Part shown: in pieces, positions 44,101 through 52,084 of the stretch
Layout of the letters: every line of letters starts with the position of its first letter
Numbering within the stretch: position 1 is the stretch's first letter
Origin: Oopsacas minuta
Taxonomy: Eukaryota; Porifera; Hexactinellida; Lyssacinosida; Leucopsacidae
NCBI GenBank assembly: GCA_024704765.1
Contig: JAKMXF010000321.1
Coordinates: 930,001 to 994,000, forward strand
DNA length: 64,000 nucleotides
Reading direction: 5' to 3'
Program-made: the position numbers and the translations under genes
The notes under the pieces: generated by a model
Told to the model about the DNA's origin: nothing
The model's database searches: none
What the model saw: the letters and a program-made list of their open reading frames with translations, nothing else

Positions 44101-46566
44101 AGGTAGAATCCGTCTTCCGTCAGGTAGATTAATACCACGCCCCTCTACAAGTCCTTTCAATACAGATGAGACATGTAGAGGAGCTTTATCTGCTTCATCA
44201 ACCACCAGTGTATAGCCCTTTTTCACAGCTTTGACTAGAGGAGAGTCCAAATACTCCAGCCTCCCTTCTCTCAGGACAGGTTGAGTAGTCAGACATTGTA
44301 CTGTACTATCTCTGTGTAGCTGAATATACTCTCTAGGACGAGACAGCCTCTGTAGTAATGTATCAGCTAGTTTGTTTTTACCCACTCCCTGATTTCCAAT
44401 CAGGAGTAAATGCTCTCCAGACAAATAATCAGCTAGCATAGCACTGAGTACTCTCTCTTGCTGCTTATTCTCATAGAACAGTATATCTGGTACTAGAGCT
44501 AGCTCCTCTGTAGTCAGGTTATGTACAGTTCTTACTCTACTCCAGTCGATAGCAGTGTCTGCTACACTACCAGTTGAATGGAGGTTGTGTCTAATCAGCT
44601 GTTCTTCTAGTGTGTTTCTTGCTAGAGGTGTGAGAAACCGGTAGAGACATGCCTTCTTAACTAATTCCAGGAGAGGAGTGTCCGTGTCAACTAATCGCTT
44701 GGCTAGTCTCAACAACTGTCTTGTAGAAAGAGACTGAGCTAAATATTGAGAAGTAACATCATTCTTATTCTCCCTCAGAGAGCTAATTAATTGAATCAGC
44801 TGAGAGAGACTAGTATTTCCTTTTAATTCAGGATAGAGCGTGTGTATTATGCTGAGCTCTATAGCTGGAGTCAGATCGGGTAGAGATTTGATTCTGAACA
44901 TAGCTAGCGCTTCACTACCTAGCCATTTGTTTGGTGTGACTTGAGTGGGAGCAGGTGGCTCACTAATCCCTATGATGCGGAATTGAGGGTGTACTGGATA
45001 AACTCTCTGTTCAGACAAATCACTCTCTGTCAGCTGATTCTCCTTAATCAGTTTGTTATACTGATCAGCTGGTATCAGTCTCGATCCGTCTGGTAGATAT
45101 ACGAATCTGTGAGTGACTAGACTCTGTAAGGAGGCTAAAGTACTTACATCCAGTCTTTGGAGACCATCCAGCACTGCGATGTTCCCTTTAATAGCTGCTT
45201 CTATCAATGGAGCATTCTTCCAGCCTGTGTTACCAGTACCAATATTTGTAACCCTCTGTTGTAGCAGATCTCTAGCAGTCATGTCTCTGTAGCAGAATAT
45301 CTCAGTAGTATCTCTGTTAACACGACGGGATAGGATGTCAACTAGCAGAGACTTACCACTCCCTCTACTGCCTACTACTGCTATATCTCCCATAGTGCAT
45401 AGCCTCTCTAACTCATGTAAAGCTGTAGCATGATACTGTGTCATTACAATGTTGTGCTGTAAGTAAGGTGAGATTACAGTGTCCAGTTGTGTGGTAGGAG
45501 TAGTACGAAGCTGTAGGTTAAATCTCTTAGATAAGGAGGTTACTACTTCTCTCAGCTTAGAGTCATACTGATGGAGAGGGATCAGATAATCTAATGCGCC
45601 TTTATAGCTCATTTTACCAGATTCTACGTCACGTAGCATAGATACTACCTGATGAAATGGAATGTCAATTTTAAGATTAGCTCCGGCGCTAATATTGCTA
45701 ATATCCATTTTGTGTAGTGTGTAGAGGATGGATAGGAAGTTGTTAACTTGATTAGGAGACAGCTGGGAGAGAGTATTAGTTAAAGAGGTAAGAAGTTCCT
45801 GGAATGGAATCTCTGGAATGAGTCTGGCTTGGAACCTGGATCTGAGAGGAGGATCGAGGGAGTGACCCCTGTAGGGTGGAACGGGCAGACCTAGAGCTAT
45901 AACTCTAAAGTTTTCACTGACTCTCTCAAGTCCCATCTCTTTCAACCTACCAGCAGACAGACTTGCTTGTAGCTTGTCAAACCTGTCAGGTGCCAAGAGG
46001 ATCCTACCATCCTCTAGTCGCATCTCTCTGTTCTCGAGTAGATTGTGTATCAGGGGTAGAACATTCCTCTCCGCTCTTTCTATCCCGTCTAGCACAAGTA
46101 TTCTACCTGCCAGTGCTGCTCTCACGGCTGCCTGATCCACATAAATCCCGCTACCGTCTACTATTTCTCTTCTTTGCTTCAGTTCACTTTCAGTAGCGTC
46201 TCTACTCAAACTCAAGTACTCAACTTCCCTACTTGTCAGTTCACAGTATGCCAACGCAACCTCACGCCTAGCAGGACCCGCTCCTCCCACCAAAAACATG
46301 TCTTGTCCTAAGAGGTCTTTCTGCATACACCATCTCAGGTGCTCGGCTAGACTGCCATTGATGAAGCTAACACCTCCAGGAGGGAGGAAGCCAGAAGGTA
46401 CTAAAGAAGGGTTTTTGGGAGGATGGACAAATTTTGAAATGTTACCAATATGGACAACTTCTTGAGAAAATAAGCGATGTTGCTGTCTGGAGTATTGTGT
46501 ACTCCTGAAGTGGGATAAAGCTGTGTTATGACAAGCTAAAGATTTCAAAAGAAAGGAGTTTGCCAT
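41179..46566 (-). CDS. VWA8: VWA8, mitochondrial AAA+/VWA-domain ATPase
   Basis: Intronless 1795-residue frame from the ATG at 46566. The N-terminus (about 35 residues, basic and Ser-rich, no acids) looks like a mitochondrial presequence. Three AAA+/dynein-type ATPase modules follow: a first with degenerate P-loop GGAGPARR (94-101) and Walker B ILVLDGIERAER; a second with intact GSRGSGKS (399-406) and IAVLDGLQRLD; a third with GNQGVGKN (724-731) and TLVVDEADKAP. A long linker leads to a C-terminal VWA domain with MIDAS DVSGSM (Asp1613, Ser1615, Ser1617). Length and order match animal VWA8 (about 1900 residues), an ATPase reported at mitochondria. The first module probably does not hydrolyse ATP, inferred from the missing Lys. 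The gene is a single exon here although the vertebrate gene has dozens. Confidence 0.95.
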   Translation of the reverse strand: MANSFLLKSLACHNTALSHFRSTQYSRQQHRLFSQEVVHIGNISKFVHPPKNPSLVPSGFLPPGGVSFINGSLAEHLRWCMQKDLLGQDMFLVGGAGPARREVALAYCELTSREVEYLSLSRDATESELKQRREIVDGSGIYVDQAAVRAALAGRILVLDGIERAERNVLPLIHNLLENREMRLEDGRILLAPDRFDKLQASLSAGRLKEMGLERVSENFRVIALGLPVPPYRGHSLDPPLRSRFQARLIPEIPFQELLTSLTNTLSQLSPNQVNNFLSILYTLHKMDISNISAGANLKIDIPFHQVVSMLRDVESGKMSYKGALDYLIPLHQYDSKLREVVTSLSKRFNLQLRTTPTTQLDTVISPYLQHNIVMTQYHATALHELERLCTMGDIAVVGSRGSGKSLLVDILSRRVNRDTTEIFCYRDMTARDLLQQRVTNIGTGNTGWKNAPLIEAAIKGNIAVLDGLQRLDVSTLASLQSLVTHRFVYLPDGSRLIPADQYNKLIKENQLTESDLSEQRVYPVHPQFRIIGISEPPAPTQVTPNKWLGSEALAMFRIKSLPDLTPAIELSIIHTLYPELKGNTSLSQLIQLISSLRENKNDVTSQYLAQSLSTRQLLRLAKRLVDTDTPLLELVKKACLYRFLTPLARNTLEEQLIRHNLHSTGSVADTAIDWSRVRTVHNLTTEELALVPDILFYENKQQERVLSAMLADYLSGEHLLLIGNQGVGKNKLADTLLQRLSRPREYIQLHRDSTVQCLTTQPVLREGRLEYLDSPLVKAVKKGYTLVVDEADKAPLHVSSVLKGLVEGRGINLPDGRRILPSSSVNTDTNGIPVHSDFRMIVLANRPGFPFMGNNFFASMGDLFSTHAVDNPDFNSELSLIKSYAPSLSNEVIKRLLAVMQELRTMADEGTLRYPYSTRESVAIAKHLALFPQEGLANAVRNVFDFDSFDRDTQKLLMQVLHKHGIPLGASPSNVKLAKQSPLPPARHFSTWSISEQKQSLQAFSPSPLKTSSLFTLPVSNNPLARSYHRGQGFTEIVASWSLPIEQRNSINNIKIASSTDGNSGQYLHLIANNPITLYTMKLADKSPVNIEDNKTHLSSDSLLVSDLFFCYPSTRREGWSPNFKLCPLSEPYNGQIVLFESESKTWLWLDPINHSGRWLKTKTAVSTLANRFRINLSEEEINIAECSEANRIYSYTKGDSIMYCFDLDSMLVHRQQFPFPIDYMIQLKKQKWLATSDNNAFLCTHRDSNSYFPDKIHSVDPSNTQLINSAFNVKCTNSQSSDSAQLICSNSNIYAGYSTCKTNRNTISTHDRPSPAIESVSSAILSQSKSVLNLISTNNGINETTLEAVDLDNLTLTEYTLPKLDAIKYLNLQDTTDYLLASAPYTDDVIVTDRLGHVLQLELSPRSLEASLAAWREMVGIGTGDRVRVSRERFSGEDVKYPKHGRVDPKNAPHVGGNTWAGGTGGRDTAGLGGKGGPYRLDAGHDVFQLSDEEKSNVPDEVMQAAREMGLKAFKERMKEIEMSSHDATLYQQYLSKVQPQITALRETLTALQNKGSERGWLRHQTTGDLDDSKLVDSISGERNVFVRRGEEEKEAGTPDTEARRMRLVVDVSGSMYRFNSIDGRMERSMESVLMVLDAFKGFEEKVRLEITGHSGDDSRIEFVADNSVPANENERLLVLKKMLAHSQYCWSGDTTLEATQRAVRELARQEGEQNYLVVLSDANFTRYGINAGEYGDVLMSEPRVNAFVIFIGSLGDQAMILKNRLPVGKAYVCMDTRDVPNILKQIFASSLE

Positions 46567-47089
46567 TTATCTTTGATGATATAATATTGTTAAAGAAAAA
46601 TGAGAGATCATTGAATACAGAAATAGTAAAGGGAAATACGGTAATAGTTCAGGTTGAAACCGTTGAACAAAATAACATGAGAGAAACAGAGTGTTCTAAT
46701 ATTCTGAGAGATATTAGGGGTTGTTCAAACGACAGGTAACGCTACTGAAGAAAGGAGTTTGGCGGGCTTCGGGCCTACACTTTAGGGTTCCGAATAAACC
46801 GGCCATTTAATGAAAATAATTTGTTTTTTGACTTATAGTTTAATATTAATCATCATTGAATTTTGTATTCAATACACTTTCTGACTGTGCGAATTTGTTC
46901 ATCAATTTTTCATTCAATTTTAGAAAATATTCTAATATACATTTATTACAAGAATTGATAATCCATTTTGGAGGAAAGGACGTCCTAATACGAACAAAGT
47001 TAATACGAATTTCCGGATAAGGCGAATAAATTTTACCTGTCCGTTGTTCTTATTAACAAGGGTTTTACTGAAAAACACTTTCTATTAAA
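46567..47089. other. Spacer upstream of VWA8
   Basis: Presumed VWA8 promoter and leader. Nothing recognisable except pogo-like words near 46980-47060 (CCTAATACGAACAAAGTTAA), perhaps a decayed MITE. Confidence 0.4.
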
Positions 47090-47410
47090 CTAAGTTGTTT
47101 AATACGTTTTTCAATGAAGACGTATTACGTATTACGTATTACGTATAATACGTATAATACGTTCAATCCACAATTTTGGTGCTGTAAATTCTATTAGGGG
47201 CTAATTTCTGCAATCATTATTTTGCATCAAAACAGTAGTTCTCGAATTGTTAATGAGAAATCTCAGCATAGTTAACCAAATTATGTAATACCATATAATT
47301 ATGTGACTTATACAAGTCTAACAATGCCAAAATCTCATATTTCGAGGTCAACCTACACGTATAATACGTATAATACGTATAATACGGTATAGGCGTATTA
47401 TACAGCTTAG
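47090..47410. mobile_element. hAT-like MITE, CTAAGTTGT family, copy 2
   Basis: 321 bases from CTAAGTTGTTTAATACG to CGTATTATACAGCTTAG. Flanks CTATTAAA and ATATTAAA match at 7 of 8 bases. The interior carries tandem ACGTATTACGTATAATACGT words, and the body aligns throughout with 20788-21092. Confidence 0.85.
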
Positions 47411-47631
47411 ATATTAAAATCTATTTAACTAATTAATACTAATTATATTAATAAAGTATTCAAATCTAAGTAGTAAAGAGGTTTCTAGAATTTCGTGTAA
47501 TACTATCAACATTAACAGTTATAATAACTATGCTCGAATAAATAGTAGAGTGGAGTTCGCTTATTAGCAACTCGTACTTTGCACGAATTTTGGTTGCTAA
47601 TATGCGAACTGTATGTAATTTATCATTCTTT

Positions 47632-48756
47632 CTAATGATGAATTATTAAACTTTCATTCAGTTCATGCACTTTTATTCTGTATAAACCTGTCCCTCTAAT
47701 CGCCTTGTAAGCCAGTCTGTACCAACTGTGAAGGGTACACAGTATGAACGGAGAAATCAACATAATTAATCCGAAAACGCCAATAACATTTAATAATATG
47801 TTAAGTGGCTTTAGAATAGATGTTAGTAATGCAATCTGTTTTTCAGTCTTAAGGATCGGATCGTATGCTTCGTATATATCTGAATTGAATGGGAAAAAGC
47901 ATTTACTGAAGAATAGCATACTAATAAATACGTCGATCATATTACCTAGAGCGATGGATAAGATAATAAATAGAAATCCTGTACAAATGGTAGTTGAAGT
48001 GTATTCGAAGTATCTACATTGTTTTAACTCTTCTTTGTTATTTCCGTATTGCGTAAGACATTGTATTGATCTTATATTGAGTGTGACTCTGAATTGTTTC
48101 ACTGTTTTAACAAAAATACCAAAATAGACAGCTGAAGTTAAAATGAATAATATTCTGCCTATATTGAGTAGTGGGTATATACTCGATAGTATAATTATCA
48201 TGACACATAGTATAACGGTTGCGAATAAAAACCTTTTATTGTTGAAGACTCCATACAGGTATTCTACCTTCTTTATCCTCTTGGTAAGGTAATTCATTAA
48301 ACAAATTCCCAGGCAAAATATCAGTATATCTATTGAGTTACCTATGGAATTAATTACATTCATTGTTTCGATGGATGACTGAAATGTTTGTAGGAGAAGT
48401 ATATAAGTATCGTTTACATCTCGACAATTTCCGATTCTGTCAAAATAATAATTTTGATATTCAGAACTTAATGCGAAGTGATCAACAATTAGTTGTTGGA
48501 CAAAGAAACAAACAGCTCTTAATGTCTCAGCACAGTTGATCGAGATAAAGAAAACGTACTTCAAGATTTCAGTTTGATAATGATAGCAATACTGCGCATT
48601 AATGTAACCAGAATTTGTATCCGTTATATTATAAGCTGCCCCTCTCTTGTATATCTTATTCTGATGGATTCTTCGTAGAAATACGATTGTCCAATATAAA
48701 CTCATTGGTAGAAATATGATGATAAAAATAGTAGATAAAATAGTAAAAGTATACAT
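47632..48756 (-). CDS. Orphan seven-transmembrane protein, copy B
   Basis: Intronless 374-codon frame from the ATG at 48756. It has the same helix layout, loop (LTKRIKKVEYLYG) and tail (YRIKVHELNESLI) as the gene at 13099-14232. TM1, TM2 and the TM2-TM3 loop differ extensively between the copies, whereas TM4-TM5 are almost identical even at DNA level (47990-48312). The protein family is not recognised; a receptor role is an inference from topology only. Both copies are on the same strand about 34 kb apart with unrelated genes between, so they are not a simple tandem pair. Confidence 0.8.
   Translation of the reverse strand: MYTFTILSTIFIIIFLPMSLYWTIVFLRRIHQNKIYKRGAAYNITDTNSGYINAQYCYHYQTEILKYVFFISINCAETLRAVCFFVQQLIVDHFALSSEYQNYYFDRIGNCRDVNDTYILLLQTFQSSIETMNVINSIGNSIDILIFCLGICLMNYLTKRIKKVEYLYGVFNNKRFLFATVILCVMIIILSSIYPLLNIGRILFILTSAVYFGIFVKTVKQFRVTLNIRSIQCLTQYGNNKEELKQCRYFEYTSTTICTGFLFIILSIALGNMIDVFISMLFFSKCFFPFNSDIYEAYDPILKTEKQIALLTSILKPLNILLNVIGVFGLIMLISPFILCTLHSWYRLAYKAIRGTGLYRIKVHELNESLIIHH
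47990..48312. repeat. 323-bp near-identical tract shared with 13472-13794
   Basis: Partner of the tract in copy A; 4 differences in 323 bases, identical length and no gaps. The encoded segment covers TM4 and TM5. Confidence 0.85.
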
Positions 48757-49511
48757 GTTTGTAAATTATATAATAGAGTATAACATTATATTCTTATATA
48801 AGAGTTATATTTGTTAGGTCAACAAAATTGATGAAATGTCTAACAGATTTGCTTCTACAAAATTTACTTAAAAGTCTACCAAAATTAGTGAAAATGTCTT
48901 ACCAATTTAATGAAAAAGTCTAACAAAATTAGTCTAACAAATTTGATATATACGCTAAGTAGCTAAGTATGCTAGTTATTTAATTAAGAGGTAGAATATA
49001 ATCTATCTAATGAAATTATTATGCAGTAGGCAGTCGCAAATTGGGGCACGCCTCTCTGATTGAGTTTTTTCGTAAGAAATCACTCGCAAATCGGGCCTCA
49101 ACTATTTTCCAAGCCGCCCGGTTTGCGAGTATTTACTCTACTGTAGCTCTGTAAGTACTGTTCAGATGGATTATTACAGTAAACTCCAGTTATAACCGAG
49201 TCGGATACTGCAAAGAGACAACGCTTATAATGATTTGGTCCAATGGTCCGTAAATCCTTCCATCTAATTACATTATAAAACTTCGTTTATAACAAAATAG
49301 ATGGATGGATACAACTAAACCTGCTTATAACTAAGCTATTTGTTATCCCCTTTAGGTCAAAATCAATTGCATTTCAGCCTGTTATAACGAAGTCCGCTCA
49401 TCACAACCCAGGCTGAACTAATTCCGCTCAAATTGATATTTTATTACATAAAAATTCGTAATTAACGAACTTGGAATAAAGACATTTCATTAATATTGGT
49501 AGAGGCTATTC

Positions 49512-49627
49512 CAGGGCTCTCAACCTGGAAAGCTTCGAAATCGTGCAATTTAGTATTAGCTTTATATGAAAAGACCTGGGATTCTGCAGTATTTGTAGAC
49601 CCGAAATCATGAGAGTTGAGAGCCCTG
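49512..49627. mobile_element. hAT-like MITE, family ending GAGAGCCCTG, copy 2
   Basis: 116 bases from CAGGGCTCTCAACCTGG to GAGAGTTGAGAGCCCTG, terminal inverted repeats of about 12 bases. Opposite orientation to the copy at 12594-12715. Confidence 0.75.
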
Positions 49628-50399
49628 CAATTCTGTTAGATATTTACTTAATTTAGTTAGGCATTTTGTCAATTTTGTTAGACATTTCAAGAACTTTGTT
49701 AACCTAATAATTATAACAAAACAAAACTAATTAATTTCAGATAAATATATTCTACATACATGACGTAGTGTAATTGATCTCGCATATTCTAAGTAAGGCA
49801 TATTTACTCACAGATCTTGAGTAAGATATTTTATTAAACCTTAATTAATTAGAACAACGTGATCTAAGTACTGTTTCTACATATTGATGGTATTACGTAC
49901 TGATTACGTTAGAACCTCACTCGGAACCTGGATCGTTTTGCCTCATCTGGATATTATCATAAATAAATGTGTTACGTGCTTCATCATTCGGAGTAAGATA
50001 TCTTATGGGATAAATGTATGTTTGATTTAATCTTAATGAGCTTCACGATTGTTGATTGTTTGTCTATATCCTATCCTTTCAGATTTGCCAAGTTTTCTTT
50101 ACTCTGAATGTCGTATTTTAATAATTGCCCCTTGTATAAACGTATTAATGTTATGTACATGTATAACAAAAGGAAAGTTAGTTAAAATAAAGAATCTCAT
50201 CTTATGCAGGGACGTCGGGAAGTAAAAATTATTGGTGTGGCGAGGTACATTGTATTAGTGCGGCATTCATCACATCTGACCATTAATAATAATAGAAATT
50301 CTGAATTATTGGTGCAAGGAGCGCCGCACCGGTTCCTACGGCCCTGTTATGACACCCATCAGTGGCGTGGTATTAAATATAGACCTGACGTTGCTCATT

Positions 50400-50529
50400 A
50401 CAAAATTTCCAGCCGACTGACTGGTGGTGCAGCTCAGGGATATTTGTTAGTGTTCTTCCCAGGGGCATGTCCCTGATCCTCTGGAGCACTAAGCTGTCGC
50501 GTAGCGACCTAGCAAGCGAAGCGCGCTAG
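50400..50529 (+). mobile_element. Helitron-like 3' end
   Basis: Ends GCGAAGCGCGCTAG followed by T, with a perfect hairpin GTCGC-GTA-GCGAC at 50496-50508 about 20 bases upstream. The interior (GGTGCAGCTCAGGG, then CCCAGGGGCATGTCCCTGATC) recurs at 29790. The 5' boundary is not identified. Confidence 0.65.
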
Positions 50530-52084
50530 TTCATGAATAAATCTTTTGAATACATCATGAACAATTCATTTTACAAACTATACTATTAAAACTCAATTCA
50601 TCTGTATGTAATGGGATTAAGCCCTTTCGGACTTGGCCTAGTGTCAGATTGCTAACATGTGAAAGAATACTGGCCGAATATAGAAACATACTTATTTCAG
50701 AGGGTAGGTCACCGACTAGGAGAACGGTGTACCCAGGGTTTCTTCCAGTTTTTATATGTACCGGGCTTAAATGAGTTCTCGATTTGACTTACGGCCTAGA
50801 CTATTTAAATTTCGAAGCATCAAACTTAAATTTTAGCAAACCATACAGCTATCACATAGAATACTGTTAATAGTACATTCCAGAGGTGTCATCAAGAATC
50901 TTTCACTATATAAATACTTTATTGTGCATTAATAATTAACTGTTGACCTAACATTGTATATTTATCTTTATTCATTGTCTCTTAGCAAATTTAAATTTTC
51001 TCCTATGTAGTACCAGTAGTATTAGGACTCGACCTACATATCATTTATCAAGCGTCCTCCCTTTAAGTATAAATGGTTTCCTTTTTGAAATATTCTATAA
51101 TATTAATGAATTCAACTGAATTCTTCTTATAAACTATAATACAATTCAATTGACCTTTATGATTGTTACGTAACCCATTACATTATTCGTCGAAATTAGG
51201 CGTATATAGCGCGCCTAACTCTCAAATTTTCTTGCTCCTAACTATACAAATTGTTTGTAAATACGTGCCTGTATGCGCGCGTAGCGCTCCTGGATGAAAG
51301 CATGGGTGTACCCGTGGCAAAATAGTTGGGGAACGCCGTTCCTTAGCGTTCAATCTGAAAACGTCCCTATCTACGGTTTGTTAAGTAAAGAATTGAGCAA
51401 AAAATTTCCATTGAATATATTCTGTTTGATCATGTAAACTGCAGCTAACAAATTCCACTATAAAGGTCTCCATATACTGCAGAAACGTCTAAAACACTCT
51501 TGAAAATGATTTTCCATTAATTTACAATGACGGAATGAAATACTATATATGGGGACGGATTAATTCTATACATAAATTAGTATGATTATAAACTAACAAG
51601 CAGGGTTGCCAAAGTCTAATCACCGAAAAGCGGGAGCTGAGTGAATTTTGGAGAAAAATAGTTCCAAATAACCAGGCATGTCAACCTCTGGAAACTAAAA
51701 AGTGGGATACCCAAAAACAGGTATATTGATTTTCGACAATGATATGTTAATATAAGTACTTTCTACATACAAGTATCTTTCGAACAGAGTATAATTATGG
51801 AAGCGGCTCTCATTCGATTACAAACAATGCACACAAATCATTGCTATTCTGGATAAATAATATCGTGAGAAAAAGTGGTTATAGGGACATGTTTTTGAGG
51901 TACGAACCTATTTACACTACCGCAGTTCTCCATGACAAAATATTGATAAGAATATTTTATTTATCATTAATAAGTCAAAACAAGAGTAATAAATAAGATA
52001 GAAAGGGGGCTTCGATAAAGCAAAAATGGAAAATAGTTCGTTGATCTAATATTGAATAAATATATTATTTATATTATTGATAAT

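Larger units (their letters stand above)
48757..52084. other. Intergenic region, no supported gene
   Basis: Holds AAATT(A/T)GT-type repeats near 48830-48950, a pogo-like left end near 49187, a hAT-like MITE and a Helitron-like 3' end. No coding signature. Confidence 0.5.

Noticed and set aside
43502-46196. Plus-strand frames inside VWA8
   Set aside because: Antisense shadows of a strongly conserved coding frame.
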